Below the pieces are notes generated by a model that saw only the letters and a list, made by a program, of their open reading frames with translations, was not told the origin of the DNA and ran no database searches. A DNA stretch of 64,000 nt from Torreya grandis. Its lineage: Eukaryota; Streptophyta; Pinopsida; Cupressales; Taxaceae. Positions 24,977-36,614 of this stretch are shown one piece after another (within the stretch, counting starts at the first letter, position 1; the number at the start of each line of letters is the position of its first letter). The stretch is from the NCBI GenBank assembly GCA_037957365.1, contig JARHVA010000157.1, positions 2,054,501 to 2,118,500 of the forward strand. The letters are read 5' to 3'. A program made the position numbers and the translations under genes.

Positions 24977-26100
24977 TTGCATGATATACTCTTAAATAGA
25001 GTTTTAAAATCAGTTTTATTATTCTATTCCATTAGGTTATTCTTAGACTTATTGGCTTCTTTTGATCTTCCATTTGTAGTTTCTAATTGTGTTGGAAGTG
25101 TAGGGTGTTTGCAAGAAACCATGGGGAAAGCCTTGAAGAGAGAGAGGTTAGAAGAGCTAGAAAGTATGAAAAATAAAATTTAGGAAGAGAATGTTTTTTT
25201 GAGATCCAAGTTTCACTCCTTAAAAGAGGATGTCAAGTTCTTGAAATTTGATTTACAAACCAAGGATTAGCTCTTGGCACAGTTGTAGAGTCATGAACAA
25301 AAGAAGGAGTTACCTTCCACCACAAATGCAGAGGCCATGATGGATTATTGCACCATATAGCACTTCTTCCCAGTTAGTTTTTGATGTAATTTTTGGTGAT
25401 TTTGAGAAAAACACCATTGGTATTGGCTCAAAACTATTATTTAAAATGGGTTTTGATGAAAGAGGTCTTGGCAAGAATAGCTAAGGTATTGCTAACCCAA
25501 TACAGATCAAGGATAGTCCTCATTTTACAAGTTTGGGTTACACTAGTGAGTGAATGGAAATTGGAGAGAGTTCTAAATCCACTAAAGGAAGACAAACTTT
25601 CAATAGCCAAGTGTTTACACCACTATTACAACATAATTCCTCCATGCAGAGGAACAAATCATCACAATAGGATGATGAAAGATGTAAACAAATGATCAAA
25701 AGAGGTAATGAAACTCCACCTCCTCATTCTTTAACTCAACATAGCACTATATGGAATTGTGTAAATTCCAAAACTTTTAATCCTCTCTTTCAATATAAAA
25801 AATATGGCTATGATATATAGAAATATGGCATGTTTTTCCTTGTACTTTTTTTGTGGGTTAAGTAACCATTATGTTGCCAATTTTTGGAAGAGAAGGTCAT
25901 TGTTGAATAAGTTGATGTCCTTATTTAGAAACAAGGTAGGTGATAAAGAATAATATCATTGTTCAAAGGCAAGAAATGGCAAATGTGATTCCTCATCCAA
26001 GGAGGCTAAGAGGAACTTTTATTTTGATCATCAAGTGAATGGGCATTGGGTTGAGCAGTGTTGGAGACTTCATCCATCTCAAAATACTAAGATGAAGATG
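24977..26100 (+). pseudogene. Gag-like relic of element A with degenerate zinc knuckle
   Basis: The region reads in pieces on the plus strand. An early block around 25120-25260 is charged and heptad-like (KRERLEELESMKNKI, then a stop, then a related helix), suggesting a coiled coil. At about 26020-26076 comes FDHQVNGHWVEQCWRLHP, which has the spacing of a retroelement CCHC zinc knuckle followed by the W.LHP seen in many plant gag proteins. The first two cysteines are replaced (F/Y and D), so it could not bind zinc. The frames at 24977-25183 and 25393-25695 are parts of this relic and not genes. Gag would package the RNA into particles. No protease or RT follows before the right LTR. Confidence 0.55.
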
Positions 26101-26951
26101 GAATACAGCCTATTACAAAGGTAAATGAAGTTTTTAATCCACCACCAGTTCATGAGTCAACCTAGGTATCTATTAAGGAAATAAAACCACCTAAACGGGA
26201 TAATCTAATGAAATGGGTTGGTAAGCAGTTCCTTAGTTTTATATTTGCATAGCTAGAATTTTAGATTAATATGCAAAGTTTTCAAAGCATCTTTGGGATT
26301 TTTGATGATTGATGAAAGGAAAATTAGCTAATGTTTCAATTTTGAATATATTTAGAGTATCCAATTGAAGAGAATCTTGTGACAGGTTTTTCATGTTTGA
26401 TTTTTATCACATTTTAATCAACTCCATTATGAAGTTGATAGTAGTATACGTAGGTTGTTTGGGACATGTTCAGTGTACCTACTTGATACTTGCAATTGGT
26501 GTAGTTGTTATGAAATTACATCTGATGATAGAATGCATAGGATGTAGTTTAAGACCCATACATGGATAGCATTTTGTCTATAGTTGTACCAGATGATATT
26601 TTATAGTTACAAGTAGTTCAATGTTTTGGGAATGCAACCAGTGAATAGACAAATTCTACTATCCCCATGTTATACAGGTTAGCTTATTCACTGGTAGATC
26701 ATCGAACCAGTTAGACACTTGTCTCTTTGACATTGAGACATCTTTTTCAAATTGATCATTTTGTGTGATGTTGTGCTTACAGTGAATTTATGATTTTACA
26801 TAAGAAAGGAATGGCATAGCCTACTAATATTGGAATAACAATTTTAGAGGTCACAGAGTCCATTATAGAAATAGTGATAAGGTATTGTAAAAAATAAAAT
26901 CCAATATCGAAAAAATGAATGTTTCAGCTTTTGGTGGAATAAAAGCCTTCT

Positions 26952-26964
26952 TAATGGGGAGGCA
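26952..26964 (+). other. Polypurine tract of element A
   Basis: TAATGGGGAGGCA immediately precedes the TGATCTAG start of the right LTR, in the right place and on the right strand. Confidence 0.65.
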
Positions 26965-28420
26965 TGATCTAGAGGATATTTTTGGATGTTCCCTAGTTTT
27001 CTTTAAACATGTTCCATTATGTATATGTCATCAAGAGCTTTCTATCAACTTTAAGAATGCAAAAAATGGACATCATATGTTCCAATTATCATTGCTCAAA
27101 GTTTGGTCAATAGAAAGTCAAAGTTGGTCCAGCTGTAAAAATTGATAGTTTTAGAATCTTTTTGAGCTAGTTCCATGGTGTAAAACTCATCACAAGCTTT
27201 ATGATTCATTTTGAATGGACCAATTCTGAGTTATTATGTGAAAGTTATGGCCTATCAAAGTTGTGGTCAAACTTGGTAAAAGTGATGGTGTGATAACATG
27301 GAACAATTAAATGCTAGTACATGAAAAAATTAACATGGGACATGTGGACAAATTTATAGGAGACACATGGCATAGAATATTCAAATTGTGGAGCATTTAA
27401 ATAGATAAATAAATTATTATTTCCCTCCATCCCACTTATTAACCTTATTTAAAGGCATAGATAATGGTGAATCCCATATATATGGGATAAGTGGGGGATA
27501 ATGTTAAATCCCAAAAATATTGTAAAGGGATTACTATCTAAACCTCAAAAATTGGACCCTTTATAAGTATCTAAATGGAGTGGAGGTTCATTTGAGGAAG
27601 CAAAACTTGATTGGAATTCTAGGAATTCACACTCATGCCACTCAAGCCTAATTTGTGCAAAGGCATTCGAGCTCAATTTGAATTTGTAAGCCTTAAGAGA
27701 GATTGTGAAGGCATTCTAAGTGTATTAAAAGATATTTTTATTTTTATTTCTATTATTATTTCTTTGTAAAGGCTTGTAAAGCCTAATTCTAGTGTTTATT
27801 ACTTGAATCTCAGGAAAAGAGAAGAGGGGTTTTTTTTGGAGCATTGGAGGAGCATTGTATGGGTCTATAGAAACATTGATTCTCTATTATTCATAGGGTG
27901 TTATTAATCCAAGTATTATAATAATAGCTCTATTAGTCGATTTATCACTACTTAGAGGCCATGCAGAAGGATCATTTTATGAAGCTGACGACTGGTACCT
28001 ATTTTGGCTTAGCTTTGTGTAGAGGCTCTTAGAGGCCATGTAGTAGAGAAGTTATCAGGAAGGTGTGAAGTAGGGAGGCCATGTTGAAAGATTGTGTAAG
28101 CCTTTCAAGACCAGTTTGGGTCTCTATATGATTGATTGGCACTTGATTTCATGATAATTTCATTATAGTTTTGTAAATTTTAAATTTGTACTTGCAAATG
28201 GATTTTTATAATAAATTAATTCATCATTTAGAGAACCCAAAGATGTAGGCATATGTCTAACCCCATTATCAACTTGTGTGTAGTGTTCATTATTACTTGC
28301 AATGCATTATTTTTAGTTGATTATATTTCTAGAGTTGAATTTTGGCATTAAAACTAATCTACCTATAAGGATCCAATAAGTAAAAGTTTTAGAGTAGGAA
28401 ATCTACCTATTTATGGATCA
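26965..28420 (+). repeat. 3' LTR of element A
   Basis: Starts TGATCTAGAGGATATTTTT, ends TTTATGGATCA, followed by the GTTAG target duplication and then the resumed LTR of element B. Confidence 0.85.
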
Positions 28421-28425
28421 GTTAG

Positions 28426-28703
28426 GGCTAAGGATAGTAGCACCCAATTGGAGACACTAGCTCCATTTGGTTGTAGTGTCCCAAATGTGGTGCTAATGTC
28501 CACCTAGTAGACTGCTTGGCAAGTTGGGTTGGTATTTGAGAAAGTTATCCTAAGACTATGTTTGAACTGACTTTAGGTGTTTGTGATCTACACAATGATT
28601 GGAAAAGTGAAGCAAACATTGTAGGATAGGTCTAGGGATAAATTAGGAATAGATAACTCAAGTAACACTCTTATCATCCAAATACTAATTTTAGGTGATT
28701 ACA
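28426..28703 (-). repeat. 3' LTR of element B, second part
   Basis: Continues the alignment with 35170-35451 (GGCTAAGGATAGTAGCACCC against GGCTAAGGACAGTATCACCC) to the common end GGTGATTACA. Together with 22545-23478 it forms one 1.2-kb LTR. Confidence 0.85.
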
Positions 28704-28720
28704 TTTCCCCCCCCCGCCTT
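28704..28720 (-). other. Polypurine tract of element B
   Basis: On the minus strand the bases before the LTR start TGTAATCACC are GGCGGGGGGGGGAAA, a strong polypurine tract. Element C has the related AAAGGGGGGCAAA at the same place. Confidence 0.75.
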
Positions 28721-30431
28721 TTATGTTAGAAATGCAACAAAGAAAAATGACAAGTATAAGGGGAAAAGAAGTATACCTAGACTTATCTTAGAAGTGAATT
28801 TTGTGTAGCTGAGTCTGAGTATGTGAATCCAGATCTTCGTATGTGAAACATGGTCCAAAGTAATGACTTACAATGAAACATGAAAAAATCATTCCTTACT
28901 TAAGAGATGATCAAAAGTAAAAGACTAGGCTGAAATAAAGTAACTAAGTAAAGCTGAGTAAAGAGAGGAAATCAATGAATACTCCTCATTGGGTATGCAA
29001 ACTAATGCATCAAGCTATTGACAACCTATGAGAGTGAGTATACATAGTGATCATATTGTTAAATATCTTAAATTGAGATGATGACTTTCTCAATCCTCAT
29101 ATGGGTAGCTTAATAACTCAATCTATTTTTGACTCCATCATTACCCACCCCTAATCGATGGATCTTGATCTATGAATAGCTTGGATAAGACTATAAGTAT
29201 GTCTAACCTTCTTACGTGGGTGGCTCAAGAACTCAAGTAGGCCATGAATCCATCATTTCCCACCCATGTAAAGTAAATGCATCTATAATTGAACTATGCA
29301 AAGTGTTAAAAGTATCTAATTGAGTAAATCTAATTGTGTATGTTAGTTCTCTGACAACTCATGTATATTAGGTGGATTTGGGACACTTGGGAATGCTAAC
29401 CACTACAAATTTAGTAAATCATGAATCTAATGACAACCTGGAATGTGATAGCAAGTGTATATAGCATAGAAAATGACATGGAGTTTTCCATTCCATCTAA
29501 TCAACCTGTGTGTAGCTAATTATATGGAAACTATGTGTCACACACATGCCTCTAATCTGGTATCTGAGTATACTAAATATAAATTGAGTATGTAATAACT
29601 AAATATGTGTAACTTAACTAAATGTGTAAGTGATTATGTCATGTATGATGCCCCCAAATCTAACAAAATGGTATGAATCTGAGTTAAAATGAATGTATCT
29701 AAGCAAAATTTGAATATAACTATCAAACCTATGATTGTATCTATGCAAATTTTTAGTGTACCTAGTGTACTGGTCTAAATAATCTAGATTATCTTGAAGT
29801 TGGGGTTACTAGACAGGAGTGCCTTATAGTGGAAAGTAGTGCCCTATGGAATTAGTGTCCTAATTTGGGTGCTAATGTCTTCTTGGTTTAAAATCTAGGT
29901 GATCTGAACTGACTTCTAAGCATATGTTCTTTTTTATGTTTGTCCTATGTCTAATTTCTAAAACTAAGTATGTGTGATGAAATTTATCTATGAATAGCAA
30001 AGTAAGAGCTTGATATTTGTGATAAAACCTTGTAAATTTCCCCTCTTTTGAGGTTAGTTTTGAAACATGTGCAAGAAATGTCTTCAAAAGAAGTAACTCT
30101 ATAAAATGTGTTTGTCAGAGCATGTGCACTATATTCTAACAGAATGTACAAACATAACATCAAAATGTAAAAGTATCTGAGCATGAATAACGTAAGATGT
30201 ATGTTGTAATCTAGCATTGCACAAGGATGTCAAGATATATGTAATCAATTTATATAGAATTGAATCTAAGTAACTACCTATCACAGCTCCCAAGTAGGAA
30301 GGGTAGATGTATGAGGTCCCTCATGACATCAAAAAAATTTGTGGGTGTGTGTGTAACAAGAAAATACAAGTGTCATGGTGTATAAGCATATAAGGAAGTA
30401 TACATAAAAGCACATGAGAAATGCAAAGGTA

Positions 30432-30682
30432 GGCCAAGAGGCCATAATACAAGTGACATGGGCACATGTCACTAAATTTAAGAATGAAAGACATACAAGG
30501 ACATGTTCAAATGTCCACATATACAAGCAACAAGTAATTTGGCTTAGATCCACATACAAGGACATGTTTAAAGGTCCGCATATAGAAGTATAAGAGCACA
30601 CACAAGTGACATGGGCATATGTCTAAGGCATACAAAGAAAGAAGTGGTTTATATCCAAATAACAATGGCATATTCAAATGCC
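30432..30682. repeat. Cluster of short hairpin repeats in element B
   Basis: Within 250 bp there are several small inverted repeats: GGCCAAGAGGCC (about 30432-30443), AGTGACATG-GGCA-CATGTCACT (30452-30473), GGACAT-GTTCAA-ATGTCC (30499-30516), GGACATGTTTAAAGGTCC (30560-30577, imperfect) and GGCAT-ATTCAA-ATGCC (30667-30682). The matching block of element C at 51300-51384 has GGCC-AAGG-GGCC, GACATG-GGCA-CATGTC and GGCAT-GTTTAA-ATGCC, so stems are kept while stem bases change. Confidence 0.65.
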
Positions 30683-31336
30683 CTTGAAGATGAAAGTAGC
30701 ATAGGAACACAATCAAGTCTAATCTAGGAAAAAATAGAAATGGAAGAATGTATAATTGTGTAGTAAAAATCTATGTAAATGCTAGGATGTATAGATACTG
30801 AGTCTAACTAGTGATGGTAAAAAAATTGAATAATAAGGAGTAATTATAAATATAAAGATAAATCAATGCATAAAATGGAATATAAAATGTGTAAAGATAA
30901 AACCTGGTCATAACAACTATGTAGGATATGCCCCCAAGTGTGTAGATGTATCAAATATATAAACTTGGATCATTGTACATGCACCTAGTGGGTAGATGTT
31001 AGCTAGTCTGGATCAATGTAGTGGATTAAAGTCTTGTATGTAATCTTCAAGCACTCAATAAGAATAAGTGAAGCATATGTGTATGATAAAACTAACTATA
31101 CTAGGATAGCTAGCAATATGCAATATCTAGCAAGTACTATAAATGTAAACATAATAATGCATACAATTTGTAAATTGCATTTTTGAAATATTTGAATGCT
31201 TTTATATTTTGCCATGTTATACTATTTTTGTGTTTTCTAAAATATAAGCTATGTACAAGCAAATGAAAATAAACTATGTATAAGGAGTGAGAGAGAGAAG
31301 GAAGTATGTACAAGGGTAATAACCATAATATCTAAT

Positions 31337-31388
31337 GAGTCTCATGGGAGACTCACTATCACGAGTCTCATGGGAGACTCACTATCAC
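31337..31388. repeat. Perfect 2 x 26-bp tandem repeat, each unit a hairpin
   Basis: Units 31337-31362 and 31363-31388 are identical. Each contains GAGTCTC-ATGG-GAGACTC, a 7-bp stem with a 4-base loop, then ACTATCAC. Confidence 0.85.
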
Positions 31389-32559
31389 CATGACCTATGT
31401 CAAATAGGGGAACTATGATCATGCATGCAGTATGAAAGGGAAATTATGAACCCATTATCTATTGTGATGTAGGAAACTAACTATGAAGTGATGTTATGAT
31501 ATTGTCAGATTGACTATGATGCCCTGTGAACTATTGGGTTCTTAGGGACCCATATGATAGAAGAAGAAGGTGTAAGTTATGTAGGTGCCCTATGTTGAGA
31601 ACTCCTAAAACCCAATAAAACTAATCTTGGCATGAACTAAGTAGAGGAAGGTCATCTAGAATCTATGATGTATCATTGATACAGGGGTCTCTCTAATAAT
31701 GGTATCTATAGGAGAGTATGGTACATGTAGATACCATAGGAGTAGACCTAGCCTACTCTGATGAATCTATTGAATACTATGATGTATGCATAATATTTAT
31801 ACTCTATTATAACTGATAACCATGCAATATCTAGTAATGGTGTTGAAACTATAACTGGTGTCTATGCTAAAATTGTAGCTGAAAACTATGTTGGAACTCC
31901 CTATGGGATGGGTAGAGGATACTCATATGAGACACCCTCAACCTTAACCACCTTATTATCATGTATATACTTGAATCATTTGTTTAATATAGATGGGATA
32001 GCTCAGAGTTATTGTAACCATAGCCTACCCAATAATATATTGAATACACTTGCACTAGGTACTACTAGGAACTGAGTGACTATGTGTGTTAGTCTAACCT
32101 ATAATAGAAGCACATTTTCCCTGATGGAGCTTTGAATGTGGCCATTGAAACCACTAATGACTATATTTATGGGTAATATATCTCATGTTGTGTAACCCAA
32201 GTGTTGTAAGAGTTTCATGGTGCACATGTTTATTCTTTAACCATTATTAACCATAACAATGTGAATAGGATGGTGGTCTATGTATGCTCGTATGAAGAGT
32301 GGATGTAAATCTATGTTTTCATCCACAATTTCCTAATCTAAAAATGTGATATATGGTCTAAGTGGCACTGTAGTGTGATACATGTCAATAATTTTATGTA
32401 GTGGATGTGTCTCTTTTGTAACTCTGTGATAGGAATCTAGTGTGGATACACCTGGTATGTTTAGTGAATGTATAATGTGCCCCTACCTCATTTAGTGTGT
32501 GCTTTGGGAAAGGATATAAAAATATCTTTAGTGACTTAGCCTCTATTTGTTATTGTTTT

Positions 32560-33864
32560 TGTGCCTTTATGGGTATGCCCACATCAATAATGTTAGCCTT
32601 AATGAGATCTTATATCTTGTGCTTTAGGATAATGTAAAAATTTTGTCATGTCACCTAGTGCCTTGTGATACTTGTAAAATGCATTTGAATCATAACTATT
32701 TGGAAGATTGTATGCTATATCAACCTCTTTAATGGAAGAGATATGACATTGCATTCCAATAGTTGTTATATAACTTATGTTGGTAACTCTAGAAGATTAG
32801 TGAAGACTCTGCATTGAGGAGTGGAATAAACCAATCTGGGAGATGGCTCAGAAGTTGCATTGACCATGTCCTTTTGATCACTTTTGTTTTCTATGGCCCT
32901 TAACTTTTATGGAGGTTTGTTTAAAATATTAATAGTTGATTCAAATCCAATTTTGTAATTGATTTTTCCCATGGATAAGATCTTAACCTTTCTTTTCTTG
33001 ACTATATGTCAAATATCGCTAAATGTAGGAAACTTATTGAATAAGATAGCTTCATGAAGTGAAGGTAATAGAATCTATTTAAATATATCTTAAAGCTCTT
33101 TATCTACCATGAGGCTAGTAAATTTGGATAATATTATCTTGTAGCATGACATAATATGTGATAGGTTCGTTTGAGTTTTGCTTTAACTGTGCCACTTGTG
33201 CATATGATATTTTATCATTGATGTTGACAGAGAAGTGTGCTAGGAACATGTCAGCTAAAGGATTGAATGTCATGATATATTGATTTGGAAAATCATAGAA
33301 ATAGTATAGGGCATAATCCTTGAGACTATGTTGAAATAGCTTCATAAGAAGCCAATCATCGGATGCATAGTCGAAGCATGATACATGGAAGGCTCTAAGA
33401 TGATGCTTTGGGTCACCCTTGCCATCATATAATGTAAGCTTGGGTGCCATGAAATTTGATGGAAAAGGAGTTATCACTATGTGATGTGCCAAAGGTGTAT
33501 GCAAGAGAATGTTAGAACCTAAGACATGTAAGGGCCTAGTTGTTCCTTTCTCCAGATGTAACACCTTAGACTATAGAGTATGAATCTCATGCATAAGGGA
33601 TTGTACACATATAGTTGAGGAACTATCCATAAGTGGTGTATCTATCACTAATGGTTGAATAACAATTTTGGGTTGTGTTATCTAAGTTGGTTGAGTTGGC
33701 CCCATTAGAAGTGTAAGAGGGGTTGAAGATTGACCATTAGTTGTCTCTTGGAGTTCCTCTTGAAGAATGTTTATGAAATCATCTTGTATATTTGTATGTT
33801 TGGACACAAAATATTGTAACGGTTACTTATCGATTTAATCAAATATGTTATTGACTTCTGCCAT
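32560..33864 (-). pseudogene. Ty3/gypsy gag relic of element B
   Basis: The frame starts at an ATG at 33864-33862 and reads, with in-frame stops, to about 32560. Its best part, 33564-33115, is open for 149 codons and carries the retrotransposon gag core: FPSNFMAPKLTLYDGKGDPK..L, then a hydrophobic helix-rich stretch (LFQHSLKDYALYYFYDFP), FNPLADMFLAHF and an LKQNSNEPITYYVM tail. This is the layout of plant Ty3/gypsy gag (PF03732-like). Downstream, near 32602-32630, LKHKIQDLI matches the segment that follows the zinc-knuckle region in Tat-like gypsy elements. Gag would form the particle that packages the element RNA. At least five stops and several frameshifts make it inactive. The start of the open part is a GTG codon, so 33115-33564 should not be read as a separate gene. 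Confidence 0.75.
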
Positions 33865-34215
33865 TGTAGGTTGAAAGGTAAGAAAAAAGTTTTGTATATT
33901 TTAAACCTTTTAAGAATAATAATCTATGGAAGATTGAAAATTTTAAATATTGTAACAAATATGATATATTTAGATGTAAAATATGTGTATATATATAAAA
34001 TGATACAAACCCTAAGTGTGTCTAGGGTTAGAGTTTTTGAATCTAGGATTTATTTACACCAATTTAAATTATATGTAAAATAAATTTAAACCCTAATATA
34101 AAAATTGATTTAATTTAGCTAGGTTGTCTAAAAAAATTAGAAATGTGCAACCCTAAATTATTGCACAAAATTTTAGATTAATGCAAGATAGGGTTTGAAG
34201 CAATATTCAAAGTAA

Positions 34216-34228
34216 GAATGGTTTACCA
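34216..34228 (-). other. Candidate primer-binding site of element B
   Basis: On the minus strand the 5' LTR is followed, after two bases, by TGGTAAACCATTC. Element C has TGGTGAACTTGGC at the same place. Both begin TGG as a primer site should, but neither matches initiator tRNA-Met; I cannot name the tRNA. Confidence 0.4.
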
Positions 34229-34230
34229 AA

Positions 34231-35451
34231 TGATTTAACCTTTTAGGGTTTAACTATGTAAATCCTATGTTTATATTAAAGGGAGGAGATGTCTAAATAT
34301 ATTAAATAATATGTAATAATTAAGTACTAATTTGTTACATATTTTGACCTTCTTTGAATTTATAAAATAGTAATAAATAGGCTTAAATAGAAACTTATCT
34401 ATAAAGTGACTGTCATGAATGATATGGATTTTGAAACTTAGGTTCTAGTTAATTATGAGTGTCATCAATAGGATTCTATAATTTATTTTCTCATTGGATA
34501 GCAGCACACCATATGGATAGTAGTACCCCATATGGATAGTAACACCATGTTACTGTAGTGTCCTCAAAGTGGTGCTAGTGTCCCCTTTACAAGACTATTC
34601 TTATTTTTTGGGAGCACCTGTGACTATATTTTTAGGTCCTATTCTTGGGTGCATGAAATTTAGAACTTTGTGGTGTGCCTAGAAAACCAGATTTAGTGTG
34701 AAAACCCTAATTATCCTTACAAGTATGGCATGAGTAATAATTTTGTTTTCATTAGTAGGATAGGTTGGACATCCTCAACACCCCATTGTGAAGAGAGTTT
34801 CCTACATACTAATACTCTGAACAGGGATCAATCCCAATGTAGTTCTCCCACCTAGTGCTTAATGCAAGCACAAGTGAATGCTAGAATGAGAGTGGACTCA
34901 GATGCCTTGAATGTGCTTGAGATTTGAAATCTTTAAAAATTGGGATTAGGGATATTTTAGATGGTAGTATGTATAATAGGGATAAAATACCTTAATTTTG
35001 TTGAACTTGTCTTTGGGTTGAATAGGCTTTTGTAACTATTTTCAATCTAGTGAATAAAGGTCAAATAGACTTGTATTTATAGAGATTTTTAGCTTGTGTG
35101 GATAAGAAAAAATTCTTAGGCCAACCTTATGAGGGGCACACATTTGAAAAATTATTAGTTTAAGAGAGTTAGGGCTAAGGACAGTATCACCCAATGGGGG
35201 ACACTAGCACCATGTGGCTATAGTGTCCCAAATGTGGTGTTAATGTCCACCTAGTAGACTACTAGGCAAATTGGGTTGGGATCTGAGAAATTTGTCCTGG
35301 GACTATGTTTGAGCTAACTGTAGGTGTTTGTGGTCTACACAATGAATAAAAAATTATAGCAAAGGGTCTAGGATAGGTCTAGGGATAAGTTAGGAATAGG
35401 CTAACTCAAGCGACACTCTTAACATCTAAATACCACTTTTAGGTGATTACA
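34231..35451 (-). repeat. 5' LTR of element B
   Basis: Uninterrupted LTR copy of 1221 bp, TG at 34231 and CA at the other end, followed by the target duplication CCTAG. It carries the intact TATA box at 35074-35081. Confidence 0.85.
35074..35081 (-). promoter_or_regulatory. TATA box in the 5' LTR of element B
   Basis: Minus-strand TATAAATA followed by CAAGTC, about 370 bp from the LTR start, a normal position for an LTR promoter. Element C has TATAAATA at 49353-49360 in the equivalent part of its left LTR. Confidence 0.6.
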
Positions 35452-35456
35452 CCTAG

Positions 35457-36260
35457 AAAATAGAAAACTTATAGGGTGAGCCAAAAATATATTCTTGTAA
35501 TCCCACATGTAACAAAGTCTCTAATCCAAGGCCACCACTATAATCCTATTAAGTAAATTGGTATAAATCTCTAAACAAGTGTGTTAGCATCATACAACCC
35601 TAGGAACATATGGTCCCATTGGTTCTCAAGGTCCTCAATAATGGTATGTATTTGATAGGATATGGCCATTCCAATGCCATCCACATCAATAAACAAGTAA
35701 AAATAGGACATATTTACTTCCACATAGATGGAAAGTCAAATAACACTATTTTTGAAAGTAAGATAGTAGCATCATTAGGGGTATATTGTGCACCTTGATT
35801 ATGGCTAATCATAAATCTATGATCATGCCATTTTAAGCTCACTCCCTTAGTAACCTATAATATGGCTTGAGTGCCTATAAAAATAAATCATAGTATGCAC
35901 CAAACATCTTCTATTGTAATAGTCATCTCCTCAGTTGAAAGCCAAAAATCACATTTATTAGCATTTCACCTTTCAATTAAGGCAGTCATCAAATGCCTAT
36001 CATAAGGCATCAATCCTATGTGACCAACATAAACATAACCCACACTTTCAATAAGCAACTACTCATCACCACTAAGCTAAATACCCAATACAATATCCAT
36101 TTGTCACCCGTGGTGAAATTCATAAATACACATATCTCCTTGCGAACACATGAAAATAAAATGTAGAAGGTTATATTCAACATAAAAATAGAAAACCATA
36201 TCAAAATGATTAATTCATCACTATGTAATATTTTTCTCCCATAAAATACTTGCAAAAATG
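35457..36260 (-). pseudogene. Plant mobile domain (PMD) relic 1, 5' half
   Basis: The minus strand at 36010-35969 reads MPYDRHLMTALIER and at 35941-35901 STEEMTITIEDVW. These match the hallmark PMD start, D..L..AL.ERW followed by GEMT.TL.DV. Further down, 35592-35552, comes CMMLTHLFRDLYQFT, then GGLGLETLL, the block that in PMD proteins reads LA.LYR.L with GG.L.LLQ.W. The same blocks occur in PMD relic 2 on the plus strand (MMLAHLYMDMHQFT, FGGGLGSIELL), which supports both calls. The frame has several stops and is cut by element B at CCTAG; it resumes at 22539. Whether this was a host-type PMD gene or belonged to a PMD-bearing transposon is not decidable here. The N-terminal limit is approximate. 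Confidence 0.7.
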
Positions 36261-36474
36261 AATAGATTATTGTTATAGGACACTATTGGTGGACATTTGA
36301 TAGTACCAACAAAGGTCTGGACACTACTGATAATTAAAATTCATAAAAAGTGATGACATGGATAATTTTTTTAATTCAAAATACTGAAAGTCTAGACAGA
36401 AAATGATTTTTCATAAAATAGTAGGTTCAGTGGCTCCACCTATAGAGCTACTTCAAGATGCTTGAAGTGAGTGG
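36261..36474. other. AT-rich spacer
   Basis: No feature recognised between the PMD relic and the tandem duplication. Confidence 0.5.
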
Positions 36475-36614
36475 GGGTAACACCTCATTACCTCAACATG
36501 ATTTCAAGGTAGAGAAAATTTTCAATACTAAGTGGAGTGAAAATGGGTAACACCTCATTACCTCAACATGATTTCAAGGTAGAGAAAATTTTCAATACTA
36601 AGTGGAGTGAAAAT
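36475..36614. repeat. Perfect 2 x 70-bp tandem duplication
   Basis: Units 36475-36544 and 36545-36614 are identical, each beginning GGGTAACACCTCATTACC and ending AGTGGAGTGAAAAT. In a region where every other repeat is heavily mutated, perfect identity means a recent event, or an assembly artefact. Confidence 0.9.

Larger units (their letters stand above)
23479..28420 (+). mobile_element. Nested plus-strand LTR retrotransposon (element A), gag-only
   Basis: LTRs of 1457 and 1456 bp (23479-24935 and 26965-28420) are bounded by the perfect target duplication GTTAG at 23474-23478 and 28421-28425. It lies inside the 3' LTR of element B. The right LTR begins TGATCTAG and ends GGATCA; the left begins CGATCTAG by mutation. 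A perfect initiator-Met primer site follows the left LTR and a GGGGAGG purine tract precedes the right. The internal region is only 2.0 kb and carries traces of a gag-like protein with a zinc-knuckle remnant, but no pol. This makes it internally deleted or non-autonomous. The TATA box is intact in the left LTR and mutated in the right. By eye the LTRs differ at about a tenth of positions. Confidence 0.88.
28721..32500 (-). other. Non-coding internal region of element B with conserved hairpins
   Basis: No domain can be read on either strand over about 3.7 kb, which separates the gag relic from the 3' LTR. It shares scattered homology with 49793-52300 of element C, notably GTATACCTA near the LTR, GATGCCCCC, and a block of small inverted repeats at 30430-30685 (see separate entries). 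Short frames at 29872-30716 are translations of these repeats in the antisense direction and are not genes. The region may hold cis-acting RNA signals of the family. Confidence 0.6.
22545..35451 (-). mobile_element. Ty3/gypsy-type LTR retrotransposon (element B), with a nested insertion
   Basis: Minus-strand element with LTRs at 34231-35451 (5') and 22545-23478 plus 28426-28703 (3', split by a nested element). The target duplication CCTAG is perfect at 22540-22544 and 35452-35456. LTR ends are TG/CA (TGTAATCACC on the minus strand). A polypurine tract of G's precedes the 3' LTR. Without the nested insert it is about 7.96 kb, with a 5.5-kb internal region. That region contains a gag relic near the 5' end and, downstream, some 3.7 kb in which I see no protease, RT, RNase H or integrase. 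Element C at 48568-60540 is a relative with similar layout, so the lack of pol may be a property of the family and not a private deletion. The LTR pair differs at roughly one base in ten by eye, so the insertion is old. It landed in a PMD gene. Confidence 0.85.

Noticed and set aside
30329..30716. Minus-strand frames rich in Cys/Leu/His
   Set aside because: They read across the hairpin repeats of element B, and the similarity between the frames is due to the repeats.
35610..35798. 62-codon plus-strand frame
   Set aside because: It is the antisense shadow of the PMD relic, which has recognisable domain blocks on the minus strand.
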